Shown: piece by piece, positions 29,577 to 37,725 of the stretch
Numbering within the stretch: position 1 is the stretch's first letter
Layout: each line of letters begins with the position of its first letter
DNA from: Rubrivivax sp.
GTDB taxonomy: Bacteria; Pseudomonadota; Gammaproteobacteria; Burkholderiales; Burkholderiaceae_C
Assembly: GCA_016789955.1 (NCBI GenBank)
Contig: JAEUPB010000064.1
Location: forward strand, 1-64,000
Reading direction: 5' to 3'
DNA length: 64,000 nt
The notes under the pieces: generated by a model
The model's database searches: none
Told to the model about the DNA's origin: nothing
Seen by the model: only the letters and a program-made list of their open reading frames with translations
Program-made: the position numbers and the translations under genes

Positions 29577-32500
29577 GCGGATGCTCCTGCAGGGGGGGAA
29601 GGGGCGGCCACCGGCGCTGCCTTGCGCCGGGTGGCCACGTAGTAGAGAAGCGGGATCACCACCAGCGTGAGCAGCGTGCTCACGAAGATGCCGAAGATCA
29701 GCGAGATCGCCAGCCCGTTGAAGATCGGGTCGTCGAGGATGAAGAACGCGCCCAGCATCGCGGCCAGGCCGGTCAGCACGATGGGCTGCGCGCGCGTGGC
29801 GGCCGAGTGCATCACGGCCTGCTCCAGCGGCATGCCGCGCCCCACCTCCAGCCGGATGAAGTCCACCAGCAGGATCGAGTTGCGCACGATGATGCCGGCC
29901 AGCGCGATCATCCCGATCATGCTGGTGGCCGTGAACTGCGCACCGAGCAGTGCGTGACCCGGCATCACGCCGATGATCGTCAGCGGGATCGGCGCCATGA
30001 TGATCAGCGGCGTCAGGTACGAGCCGAACTGCGCCACCACCAGCAGGTAGATCAGCACCAGCCCCACGGCGTAGGCGGCCCCCATGTCGCGGAAGGTCTC
30101 GTAGGTGATCTGCCACTCGCCGTCCCACTTGATCGCGTAGTCGCGCCAGGGGTCGGCGGGCTGGCGGATGAAGGTCTCGCCGAGCGTGCCGCCGCCCGGC
30201 GTGGCCAGCGCCTGCAGCGTCGGGCGCATCGTGAACATGCCGTACAGCGGGCTGTCGACGGCACCGGCCATGTCGCCCACCACGTACTGCACCGGCAGGC
30301 CGTCCTTGTGGTGGATGGGCTGCTCGCGCAGCGTGTCGCTCTGCTGCACCAGCTCGCGGATCGGCACCAGCCGCCCGGCGGCCGAGCGCACGGTGAGTTG
30401 CAGCAGCGCCTCCAGGTCGCCATGGCGCTCGGCCGGCAGCTGCAGCATCGCCGCGGCCGGGAACTTGCTGCCGTCGTGCAGGTAGACGGCCGCCTCGCCG
30501 GCCAGGCCCGCACGCAGGGTCGAGACGATCGCCGACGCCGGGATGCCGAGCTGTGCCGCCTTGCGCCGGTCGACCAGCAGCACCGTGCGCCGGGCCGGTG
30601 CGATCCCGCTGTCGTCGACGTCCACCACCCCGGGTGTGCCCTCGAACACGCGCCGCACCGCCTGCGCCACGGCACGGCGACCCTCCGCTTCGGGCCCGTA
30701 CACCTCAGCCACGATCGGCGAGAGCACCGGCGGCCCCGGCGGCACCTCGACCACCTTCACGTTGGCGCCGTGGCGCTGCCCGATGCGCTGCAGCTCCGGC
30801 CGCAACCGCGTGGCGATGGCGTGGCTCTGCTCGTGGCGCAGGTGCTTGTCGACGAGGTTCACCTGCAGGTCGCCCACTTCGCCGCCGGCGCGCCCGTCGT
30901 ACTGGCGCACGAGCCCGTTGAAGTTGATCGGCGCTGCGGTGCCCGCGTAGGCCTGGTAGTCGACGACCTCGGGCTGCCGCGCGAGGTGGGCGCCGAGTTC
31001 GCGCAGCACGGCCGCGGTGCGCTCCACCGGCGTGCCCGCCGGCATGTCGACGATCACCTGGAACTCCGACTTGTTGTCGAAGGGCAGCATCTTCAGCACG
31101 ACCAGGCCCACCGCCGGCAGCACCAGCGACACACCGATCAGCAGCGCGATGCCCACGCCCAGCAGCGTGCGGTTGCGGCCGCCGCGGTGCGCATCCAGCA
31201 GCGGGCGGAAGAGGCGCTCGAACAGCGGGCCCAGCCGCGCCGCGAGGCCATGCGGCGCGCCTCCGTGCGCCGCGCCGCCGTCGTGCTTGAGCCACAGCCG
31301 CGCGAGCCATGGCGTCACGACGAAGGCGATCGCCAGCGACAGCAGCATGCCCATGCTCGCGTTGATCGGGATCGGGCTCATGTACGGGCCCATCAGCCCG
31401 CTGACGAAGGCCATCGGCAGCAGCGCGGCGATGACCGTGAGCGTGGCCAGGATGGTCGGGCCGCCGACCTCATCCACGGCCCCAGGGATCAACCGGGCCA
31501 GCGACCGGTCGGCGTGCAGCGCCATGTGGCGATGGATGTTTTCCACGACAACGATCGCGTCGTCCACGAGGATGCCGATCGAGAAGATCAGCGCGAACAG
31601 CGACACCCGGTTCAGCGTGAAGCCCCAGGCCCACGAGGCGAACAGCGTGACGGTGAGAGTCAGGATCACCGCGCTGCCGACGATCGCGGCCTCGCGCCGG
31701 CCGAGGGCGATGAACACCAGCGCCACCACCGAGGCGGTGGCGAACAGCAGCTTCTGGATCAGCTTGATCGCCTTGTCGTTGGCCGACGCGCCGTAGTTGC
31801 GCGTCTCGGCCACGACCACGTCCTCGGGGATCAGCGTGTTGCGCACCGCCTGCACGCGCCGCAGCACGGCGTCGGCGACATCGATCGCGTTCTCGCCGGG
31901 CTTCTTGGTCACGGCGATCGTCACCGCGGGCCATTCGGCCGCGTCCTTGCCGGCCGTGCCGTGCCAGACGTACTGCTGCGGCGGCAGCGGACCGTCGACG
32001 ACGTCGGCCACGTCCTGCAGGAACACGGGGCGGCTGTTGCGAACGCCCACCACCAGCTCGGCGACATCGCGTGCGTCGCGCAGCCACGGGCCGGCCTCGA
32101 GGTCGATGGCGCGGTCGCCGGCCAGCAGCTGGCCCACCGGCGCGTTGCCGTGCGCCGACTGCAGTGCCTGGCGGAGGTCGGCCACAGTGACGCCGGCCCC
32201 GGCCAGGCGGGCCGGGTCGATCTCGACGCGCACCGCGCGGCCGGGGCCCCCGATCGTCGTGACCGTGCGCGTGCCGGGCACCCGCTTCAACTCGGCTTCC
32301 AGCGTGTGCGCCACGCGCTCGAGGTCGGAGGCGCCGCGCTGCGCATCGCGTGCGTGCAGCGTCAGCGTCACGATCGGCACGTCGTCGATGCCCTTGGGCT
32401 TGACCAGCGACGGCCCGGCGCCGAGACCGGCGGGCAGCCAGTCGGCGTTGGCATGCACCGTGTCGTACAGGCGCACCAGCGCCTCGGTGCGCGGCACGCC

Positions 32501-32836
32501 GACCTTGAACTGCACCGTCACCACCGCCAGACCGGGCCGCGAGACGCTCGTCACGTGCTCGACGCCGGCGATCTGCGACAGCACCTGCTCGGCCGGCGTG
32601 GCCACCATCTGCTCCACGTCGCGCGCCGACGCCCCCGGGAAAGGGATCAGCACGTTGGCCATCGTCACGTTGATCTGCGGCTCCTCCTCGCGGGGCGTCA
32701 CCGCCACGGCGTACAGCCCGAGCAGCAGCGCCACCAGCGCCAGCAACGGTGTGATCTGCGCCGACTGGAAGTAGCGCGCGATGCGGCCGGAGACGCCCAG
32801 GGGTGCGGCGCCCGCTCGATCGGGTGCCGGACTCAT
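29573..32836 (-). CDS. RND-family efflux pump permease
   Basis: A 1087-residue inner-membrane proton-driven pump of the AcrB/hydrophobe type. The first membrane helix is at ITPLLALVALLLGLYAVAV; the proton-relay Asp pair is in IGILVDDAIVVVENIHRH; the porter-domain TLTLHARD and GGPGRAVRVEIDPARLAG repeats and a second set of six helices follow, ending ILTGLAAMLGAFFILDDPIFNGLA. The size and DD motif fit multidrug or organic-acid pumps; metal-pump (HME) signatures were not seen. ATG overlaps the stop of the adaptor gene (ATGA), and its own stop overlaps the DUF2892 start. No outer-membrane channel gene is in the operon. Confidence 0.92.
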   Translation of the reverse strand: MSPAPDRAGAAPLGVSGRIARYFQSAQITPLLALVALLLGLYAVAVTPREEEPQINVTMANVLIPFPGASARDVEQMVATPAEQVLSQIAGVEHVTSVSRPGLAVVTVQFKVGVPRTEALVRLYDTVHANADWLPAGLGAGPSLVKPKGIDDVPIVTLTLHARDAQRGASDLERVAHTLEAELKRVPGTRTVTTIGGPGRAVRVEIDPARLAGAGVTVADLRQALQSAHGNAPVGQLLAGDRAIDLEAGPWLRDARDVAELVVGVRNSRPVFLQDVADVVDGPLPPQQYVWHGTAGKDAAEWPAVTIAVTKKPGENAIDVADAVLRRVQAVRNTLIPEDVVVAETRNYGASANDKAIKLIQKLLFATASVVALVFIALGRREAAIVGSAVILTLTVTLFASWAWGFTLNRVSLFALIFSIGILVDDAIVVVENIHRHMALHADRSLARLIPGAVDEVGGPTILATLTVIAALLPMAFVSGLMGPYMSPIPINASMGMLLSLAIAFVVTPWLARLWLKHDGGAAHGGAPHGLAARLGPLFERLFRPLLDAHRGGRNRTLLGVGIALLIGVSLVLPAVGLVVLKMLPFDNKSEFQVIVDMPAGTPVERTAAVLRELGAHLARQPEVVDYQAYAGTAAPINFNGLVRQYDGRAGGEVGDLQVNLVDKHLRHEQSHAIATRLRPELQRIGQRHGANVKVVEVPPGPPVLSPIVAEVYGPEAEGRRAVAQAVRRVFEGTPGVVDVDDSGIAPARRTVLLVDRRKAAQLGIPASAIVSTLRAGLAGEAAVYLHDGSKFPAAAMLQLPAERHGDLEALLQLTVRSAAGRLVPIRELVQQSDTLREQPIHHKDGLPVQYVVGDMAGAVDSPLYGMFTMRPTLQALATPGGGTLGETFIRQPADPWRDYAIKWDGEWQITYETFRDMGAAYAVGLVLIYLLVVAQFGSYLTPLIIMAPIPLTIIGVMPGHALLGAQFTATSMIGMIALAGIIVRNSILLVDFIRLEVGRGMPLEQAVMHSAATRAQPIVLTGLAAMLGAFFILDDPIFNGLAISLIFGIFVSTLLTLVVIPLLYYVATRRKAAPVAAPSPPAGASA

Positions 32837-33924
32837 CGCACCCTCGCTGCGGCCTGCGGATCCAGCGCGACGCGCTCACCCGCGGCCACGCCGGCCAGGA
32901 TCTCGACCTGGTCTCCCCGCGCCGGGCCCACGCGCACCTGGCGCAGCAGCGGCCGGCCATCGGCGCCGACCACGTAGACAGCCTTCAGTTCCCCGCGCAG
33001 CACCAGCGAGCGCGCCGGCACCCAGGCCCGGGCCGGCTCGCCCGTGGCGGCACCGGCCGGCAGCCATACGCGTGCGAACGCACCCGGCGCGGCCGCCGTG
33101 CCCACCGGCAGGTCCAGCCGCACGGTGACGGTGTGGGTGGCCGGATCGACGGCCGGGAGCACGTCGACGCGGGTTGGCGCGAGTCGCGCCGCGACGCCCG
33201 GCAGCTCGACCGCGGGCCGCTCCGCCGGCGACGCGCGCAGGCGCTGCGCCGCCGTCTCGGGCACCGTGGCGGCCACGCGCAGGGCCGCCGGGTCGTACAG
33301 CGTCAGCAGCGCGCGACCCGGCATCGCCAGGTCGCCCTGCACCACCGGCACGTCGGCGACGATGCCGTCGTACGGCGCCCGCACCACGTACCAGCCGCTC
33401 TCGGTGCGCGCCGCCTGGGCCGCGGCGAGCTGGGCCTGGGATTGCGCGGCCGCCGTCTTGTGCTGCGCCTCGGCGCGCTCCAGCGCCGCCAGGCTGATGT
33501 AGTTCTGCTGATGGAGCTGGCGCTGCCGCTGCAGCTCGCTGGTGGCGACCTCCTGGGCTGCACGCGCGGCCAGCACCTGCGCTGCGGCGGCGCCGGCCTG
33601 CTGTTCGGCGGCCCGGGCATCCAGCCGCACCATCAGCTGCCCGGCCTTCACGCGGTCGCCGGCGCGCACGTGCAGCGCCACCACGGCGCCGGCGACCTGC
33701 GCCGCCAGCACGGTCTGCCGCAGGGCCTCGACGGTGCCGTCGTAGCCCGCGGCCGCCGCTGCGGGGCCGGCCGACACGAGCTGCGTGGCTAGCGCCGGGG
33801 CCAGGGCCGGGGCGGACGCCTGCGCCCGTGCCGGCGAGCCGGCCACGAGCGCCGCGGCGACCACGGCCGCGAGCGCCAGCGGCCAGGCCCGGGTAGGGTA
33901 CGCAAGGTGGGACACGGTGCTCAT
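32833..33924 (-). CDS. RND periplasmic adaptor (membrane fusion protein)
   Basis: A ~363-residue HlyD/AcrA-type adaptor linking the RND pump to an outer-membrane channel. A signal peptide (WPLALAAVVAAALVAGSPARAQA) is followed by the lipoyl-like halves (AQVAGAVVALHVRAGDRVKAGQLMVRLD and VRAPYDGIVADVPVVQGD) around a coiled-coil hairpin (VATSELQRQRQLHQQNYISLAALERAEAQ). Three starts are possible: ATG 33945, ATG 33924 and GTG 33915; GGAG abuts 33924 and is 9 bases from 33915, so the precise start is unsettled. First gene of the efflux operon, driven by a clear promoter at 33961-33989 and divergent from an ArsR-type regulator. Confidence 0.88.
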   Translation of the reverse strand: MSTVSHLAYPTRAWPLALAAVVAAALVAGSPARAQASAPALAPALATQLVSAGPAAAAAGYDGTVEALRQTVLAAQVAGAVVALHVRAGDRVKAGQLMVRLDARAAEQQAGAAAAQVLAARAAQEVATSELQRQRQLHQQNYISLAALERAEAQHKTAAAQSQAQLAAAQAARTESGWYVVRAPYDGIVADVPVVQGDLAMPGRALLTLYDPAALRVAATVPETAAQRLRASPAERPAVELPGVAARLAPTRVDVLPAVDPATHTVTVRLDLPVGTAAAPGAFARVWLPAGAATGEPARAWVPARSLVLRGELKAVYVVGADGRPLLRQVRVGPARGDQVEILAGVAAGERVALDPQAAARVR

Positions 33925-33960
33925 CTCCAGCGGGGGTTCCATCATCGATGTCGTTGAGCT

Positions 33961-33989
33961 ATTATTTAGGCAATCAGTTAAACAGTCAA
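33961..33989 (-). promoter_or_regulatory. Promoter of the efflux operon with an overlapping operator-like dyad
   Basis: On the minus strand TTGACT (33989-33984), a 17-base spacer and AATAAT (33966-33961) form an almost ideal sigma-70 promoter, one of the best in the window. The spacer and -35 contain CAGTTAAACAG (33975-33985), an odd-length dyad of the form CxGTT-A-AACxG, suitable for an ArsR-family dimer that would block RNA polymerase. The regulator gene is directly divergent. Confidence 0.62.
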
Positions 33990-34069
33990 GTGCGTACATG
34001 AGCATGTCCCTGGATGGTCAAGAACTCAGGCATGATCGGCGCCTCCCTGCACGACGCGCGTGTCCGACG

Positions 34070-34441
34070 ATGGATGGCCTGCCCCCAGAAGCACTCGACG
34101 AGGTTGCGTCCTACTTCCAGGCGCTGTCGGAACCGACGCGGCTGCAGATCCTCAACCTGCTGCGGCAGGGCGAGCACAACGTCGGCGAGCTGGCGCAGGC
34201 CTGCGGATACACGTCGGCCAACGTGTCGCGCCACCTGTCGCTGCTGATGCAGCACGGCCTCGTCGAGCGCGAGGCGCGCGGCACGTCGGTGTACTACCGC
34301 ATCGCCGACGACTCGGTCTACGCGCTGTGCGATCTGGTGTGCGGCAACATCGCGCGCCAGCTCGAACGCCGCGCCGAGGGTCGCAAGGCCTTCCTGCGCA
34401 GCGCCGGCAAGGCGCCAGCGAACCGCCCGAAGCGGGCCTGA
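34070..34441 (+). CDS. ArsR/SmtB-family transcriptional regulator
   Basis: A 123-residue winged-helix repressor. The core is FQALSEPTRLQILNLLRQGE, the recognition helix region TSANVSRHLSLLMQHGLVE, and the wing REARGTSVYYRIAD. Cysteines are at QACGYT and in ALCDLVCGNI, which could sense metal, sulfide or oxidants, but a classical ELCVCDL metal site is absent. An in-frame upstream ATG at 33998 would give 147 residues; 34070 fits the family start better. Divergent from the MFP-RND-DUF2892 operon and likely its repressor. The inducer is unknown. Confidence 0.85.
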   Translation: MDGLPPEALDEVASYFQALSEPTRLQILNLLRQGEHNVGELAQACGYTSANVSRHLSLLMQHGLVEREARGTSVYYRIADDSVYALCDLVCGNIARQLERRAEGRKAFLRSAGKAPANRPKRA

Positions 34442-34469
34442 GGAAACAGGGGCGGCGGCGCGGTGGCGC

Positions 34470-35774
34470 TCAGCCGCGGACCACGCGCGCGCCGGGTGCC
34501 AGGGTCGGCGGCGCGGCGTTCAGCGTCTCGATCGCGAACCCCGCGGCCTGCTTGTAGCCGGCCATGAACGCGTCGCGCTCGGCGGCGGGGATCACGTCGT
34601 CGATGTGGTCGAACACCCCGCCGCAGCGCTCGTCGACGAGGCCGAGGATGCCGAACGGCCCGGCGCCGCGGTTGCGCAGCACCAGCGCCGAGACCGGCCC
34701 GCAGAGCTTGCGGTCGTAGACGGCCAGCGCCGCCGGCCCGACACCATGCTCGACCATCGCCGCGCCCAGCATGCGGGCATCGACGATGGCCTGGCTGGCG
34801 CCGTTGCTGCCCACCGGATACATCACGTGCGCGGCATCGCCCAGCAGCGCCACGCGCCCGTCGACCCACGTCGGCACCGGGTCGCGGTCGATCATCGGGT
34901 ACTCGAAGATCTCGCTGGCGCCGCGCAGCATCGCCGGCACGTCGAGCCAGCCGTAGTTCCAGCCGTCGAAGTGGTGGCTGAACTCCGACAGCGCCACGCG
35001 GCGGTTCCAGTCGCCCTGCCGCCAGCCCTGGGAGTTGTCGACGGTGATCTCGGCGATCCAGTTGATCGTCGACAGGCCGGTGGCCGGGTCGGGCCGCGAG
35101 ATCGGGTACAGCACGACGCGGTGGCGCAGGCTGCCCACCCCGACGAAGCTGGCGCCGCTGCGGATCGGCACGCCCGGCGTGGTACCGCGCCACATGATGG
35201 CGCCGCCCCACTGGATCGGCGGCTGCGTGGGGTGCATCTGCGCGCGCACCGCCGAGTGCAGCCCGTCGCAGGCCACCACCAGCGCGCCCCGCGCCTCGGT
35301 GCGGGCGCCGTCACGTGTCTCGATGAGCGCGGTGGCGCCGTGTTCGTCGTTGCGGTAGCCCACCACGCGATGGCCCAGCCGCACGGCCTGCGGCCCGAGC
35401 CGGTCCTGCACCGCGCGCAGCATCAGCATCTGCAGCTGGCCCCGGTGCACGGAGTACTGCGGCCAGCGGTAGCCGGCGAGCAGCCCGCGCGGCTCGGCGT
35501 ACACGTCGTTGCCGTTGCGGCCCACCAGCGCCCACTCGCGCGCCTGGATGCCGATCGTGTCCAGCACGTCGTTCGTGAACCCGAGGTCGTGCAGCTCGCG
35601 CACGGCGTTGGGCTGAAGGTTGATGCCCACGCCGAGCGGCTGCAGGTCGGCCACCGCCTCGTGGACGATGCAGGGCACGCCGATCTGGTGCAGCGTCAAC
35701 GCCAGCGCCATGCCGGCGATGCCGCCGCCGGCGATCAGCACCGGCAGCTCCTGAGGAGTGGGAGTCGGATTCAT
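34470..35774 (-). CDS. FAD-dependent monooxygenase (PhzS / aromatic-ring hydroxylase type)
   Basis: A 434-residue group A flavin monooxygenase. The dinucleotide loop is LIAGGGIAGMALALTL near residue 12; the DG motif is CDGLHSAVRAQM near 165; the GD motif is RVALLGDAAHVMYPVGSNGASQAI near 300. The pattern is that of the flavin-dependent oxidoreductase group containing PhzS and 3-hydroxybenzoate 6-hydroxylase-like enzymes. The ATG at 35774 follows GACAAT (minus strand 35789-35784) by 9 bases. No pathway genes adjoin it, so the aromatic substrate is unknown. Confidence 0.83.
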   Translation of the reverse strand: MNPTPTPQELPVLIAGGGIAGMALALTLHQIGVPCIVHEAVADLQPLGVGINLQPNAVRELHDLGFTNDVLDTIGIQAREWALVGRNGNDVYAEPRGLLAGYRWPQYSVHRGQLQMLMLRAVQDRLGPQAVRLGHRVVGYRNDEHGATALIETRDGARTEARGALVVACDGLHSAVRAQMHPTQPPIQWGGAIMWRGTTPGVPIRSGASFVGVGSLRHRVVLYPISRPDPATGLSTINWIAEITVDNSQGWRQGDWNRRVALSEFSHHFDGWNYGWLDVPAMLRGASEIFEYPMIDRDPVPTWVDGRVALLGDAAHVMYPVGSNGASQAIVDARMLGAAMVEHGVGPAALAVYDRKLCGPVSALVLRNRGAGPFGILGLVDERCGGVFDHIDDVIPAAERDAFMAGYKQAAGFAIETLNAAPPTLAPGARVVRG

Positions 35775-35880
35775 CGGGCGGCGATTGTCGGTGAACGGTG
35801 ACACGCTACCGCACTGGCACGCGGCCCCGGCGTCGTGGCAAGCTCCGGACGCGCCACGGTGCGCAAGGAGAAGAGCCGAC

Positions 35881-36261
35881 ATGCACACCCCACCCGATCA
35901 CCCGTTCCACCGGCTGGCTGCCCGTGCAGCGCTTGCCGCGCTGCTGGCGCTGGCCGCCGGACAGGCGCTGGCCTCCGGCGCGTCCCTCCCGCCGCCGCGC
36001 GACCTCGCCATCGTGCACGCGCTGTCGGCGCTGGTGGCCGGCGGGCTGGCCTTCCTCACCGCGCGGCAATGGCCGGCCGCCGGCATCGTGGTGGCCGCGA
36101 GCATGGCCTATGCAGCGCGCTACATGACCGGCTCCACGTTCGGCCAGCAGGCGCTGCAGCAGGGCGGCGACTACCTCGCGCAGGCCCAGGCGCTGGCGTT
36201 GCTGGTGCCGCTGGGCGCGCTGTTGGGCATCGCGGCCCACGTGGCCCGCGTCCGCCGGTGA
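35881..36261 (+). CDS. Small hypothetical membrane protein
   Basis: A 126-residue protein I do not recognise. It has an N-terminal signal or anchor (LAARAALAALLALAAGQALASGA), then hydrophobic segments at LAIVHALSALVAGGLAFLTA, WPAAGIVVAASMAYAARYM and ALALLVPLGALLGIAAHVA. AAGGAG lies 8 bases upstream of the ATG at 35881. Its stop overlaps the GTG of the thioesterase gene (GTGA), so the two are coupled. Confidence 0.7.
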   Translation: MHTPPDHPFHRLAARAALAALLALAAGQALASGASLPPPRDLAIVHALSALVAGGLAFLTARQWPAAGIVVAASMAYAARYMTGSTFGQQALQQGGDYLAQAQALALLVPLGALLGIAAHVARVRR

Positions 36262-36701
36262 CGGCTCGGCCCGCGCCGCACCGGCGCGAGGACTACCGGC
36301 ACGAGCGGCTGATCACCACGCGCTGGATGGACAACGACGCCTATGCGCACGTCAACAACGTCGTCTACTACAGCTGGTTCGACACGGTGGTCAACGCCTG
36401 GCTGATCGAGCGCGGGCTGCTGGACATCGAGCGCAGCCCGTCGTTCGGCCTGGTGGTGGAAACCGGCTGCCAGTACTTCTCGCCGATCGCCTTCCCCGAC
36501 CCCGTGGGTGGTGCGCTGCGCGTGCGCAGCCTCGGGCGCACCAGCGTGCGCTACGAGGTGGCGCTGTTCCGCGGCGACGACACGCTGGCCTCGGCGCAGG
36601 GGCATTTCGTGCACGTGCACGTCGACCGGACCACACGGCGCCCCGTCGAGCTGCCGCCGCCGCTGCGGCAGGCGCTGCAAGAGATCCTCGCGCCGGCGTG
36701 A
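36258..36701 (+). CDS. Acyl-CoA thioesterase, hotdog fold (YbgC/4HBT type)
   Basis: A 147-residue hotdog-fold thioesterase. RWMDNDAYAHVNNVVYYSWFD contains the catalytic Asp and the helix typical of 4-hydroxybenzoyl-CoA thioesterase-like enzymes; GQYFSPIAFPDPV-like and VHVHVDRTTRRPVELP complete the family pattern. GTG start at 36258 overlaps the previous stop. Likely hydrolyses an acyl- or aryl-CoA in the cytosol; the substrate is not deducible. Confidence 0.85.
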   Translation: MTARPAPHRREDYRHERLITTRWMDNDAYAHVNNVVYYSWFDTVVNAWLIERGLLDIERSPSFGLVVETGCQYFSPIAFPDPVGGALRVRSLGRTSVRYEVALFRGDDTLASAQGHFVHVHVDRTTRRPVELPPPLRQALQEILAPA

Positions 36702-36749
36702 CAACGCGTCTGGTCGTTCCACCATGCGGTTGCTCATCGAAACGCGTTG
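36702..36749. repeat. Inverted repeat CAACGCGT ... ACGCGTTG after the thioesterase gene
   Basis: Eight-base perfect inverted arms (36702-36709 and 36742-36749) separated by 32 bases, immediately after the thioesterase stop and before the response regulator. A second, smaller GGGGG/CCCCC hairpin lies at 36819-36834. Either could help terminate the upstream transcript or serve as an operator; neither has a T-tract. Confidence 0.3.
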
Positions 36750-36892
36750 CGGGCCGCCGACAGACGAGGGCCCGGAGCATCGCCCCACGCTGGGTGCGGT
36801 GCATCATCGCGTCTGGGAGGGGGCGAGTACCCCCGCCCGACAGCCGCAGGCGGGTCGTTTCCGCGATCGGCGATGAGCAGGGAGGAGCCTGG

Positions 36893-37534
36893 ATGAGCCG
36901 CATCTACCTCGTCGACGACCATCCGGTCGTGCGCGAGGGCCTGCGAGCGCTGGTCGAAGCGGCTGGCCATCTCGTGATCGGCGAGTCCGCCGAGCCCACC
37001 GGGGCGATCGGCGAGATCGTGCGCCTGCGCCCGGACGTGGTGCTGGTCGACCTGGGGCTCGACACCCGCTCGGGGTTCGAACTGCTGCGCGACCTGCGCC
37101 GCCGCGAACTGCCGGTGCGTGCGATCGTCGTCACGGCGTCGGCGCAGCCGCGCCACGTGGCCGAGGCGCTGCGCGAAGGGGCCTCGGGCTACGTGTTGAA
37201 GGGCTCGGCGCGTACCGAGCTGGTGCGGGCGGTGTCCGAGGTCTCCCAGGGCCGCCGCTACCTGGCCGCCGAGGTGGCCGACCTGGCCGTCCAAGGCCTG
37301 GCCGCGCCGGACGAGGAAGACCCGCTGGCGCAGCTCTCGCCCCGCGAGCGGCAGATCATCGCGCTGGTGGTCAAGGGCCACACCAGCCCGGCCATCGCGC
37401 AGCAGCTGCACCTGTCCCCGAAGACGGTGGACACCTATCGCAGCCGCCTGATGGCCAAGCTGGGCGTCACCGACATCACCGGGCTGGTGCGCCTGGCCGT
37501 GCGCACGGGGTTGATCGACCCCTGCGACGGCTGA
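36893..37534 (+). CDS. LuxR/NarL-family response regulator
   Basis: A 213-residue two-component regulator: receiver domain with IYLVDDHPVVREGLRALVE, phospho-Asp in VVLVDLGLD (near 52), Lys in YVLKGSA, and a C-terminal LuxR helix-turn-helix LSPRERQIIALVVKGHTSPAIAQQL then LSPKTVDTYRSRLMAKL. ATG at 36893 has GGAGGA 6-8 bases upstream. No kinase is adjacent; the nearest is the CHASE3 kinase 7 kb away. The 191-base gap before it carries two inverted repeats (36702-36749 and 36819-36834). Confidence 0.92.
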   Translation: MSRIYLVDDHPVVREGLRALVEAAGHLVIGESAEPTGAIGEIVRLRPDVVLVDLGLDTRSGFELLRDLRRRELPVRAIVVTASAQPRHVAEALREGASGYVLKGSARTELVRAVSEVSQGRRYLAAEVADLAVQGLAAPDEEDPLAQLSPRERQIIALVVKGHTSPAIAQQLHLSPKTVDTYRSRLMAKLGVTDITGLVRLAVRTGLIDPCDG

Positions 37535-37543
37535 AGACAAGAA

Positions 37544-37602
37544 TCCCCTACACGCGCCGTCAGGAGGCTCCGACAGCGCGCACGGCCCCTGCTGCCTAGA
37601 GT
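37544..37602 (+). promoter_or_regulatory. Activator-type promoter upstream of the AraC-family gene
   Basis: CCTACA at 37547-37552 lies exactly 50 bases upstream of the -10-like TAGAGT at 37597-37602. The same hexamer-to-minus-10 spacing recurs at five promoters between 42.6 and 46.4 kb. A further CCGACA is at 37570-37575. There is no recognisable -35, as expected of an activator-dependent promoter. The predicted start of transcription coincides with the ATG of a 38-codon reading frame at 37609. Confidence 0.5.
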
Positions 37603-37608
37603 GGCTGC

Positions 37609-37725
37609 ATGAACTGCAGCACCGTACGCTCCTCCGGGGCCCCCGGCGGCCTGGCGGATGCGCAGGCTGCGCAAAGCCGTCCCTGCGCGCCGGCCCCGAC
37701 GAAGCACGGGGCTCCGCGCCGATGA
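37609..37725 (+). CDS. Possible 38-residue leader peptide overlapping the AraC-family gene
   Basis: An ATG 6 bases after the TAGAGT -10 box opens a 38-codon frame (begins MNCSTVRSSG) that ends in TGA overlapping the ATG of the regulator gene (ATGA). The arrangement suggests leaderless translation coupled to the downstream gene. The peptide resembles nothing I know and the frame may be fortuitous. Confidence 0.35.
   Translation: MNCSTVRSSGAPGGLADAQAAQSRPCAPAPTKHGAPRR

Noticed and set aside
36819-36834. GGGGG-N6-CCCCC hairpin as an intrinsic terminator or riboswitch.
   Set aside because: The stem is only five pairs, no T-tract follows, and no conserved riboswitch sequence is nearby.
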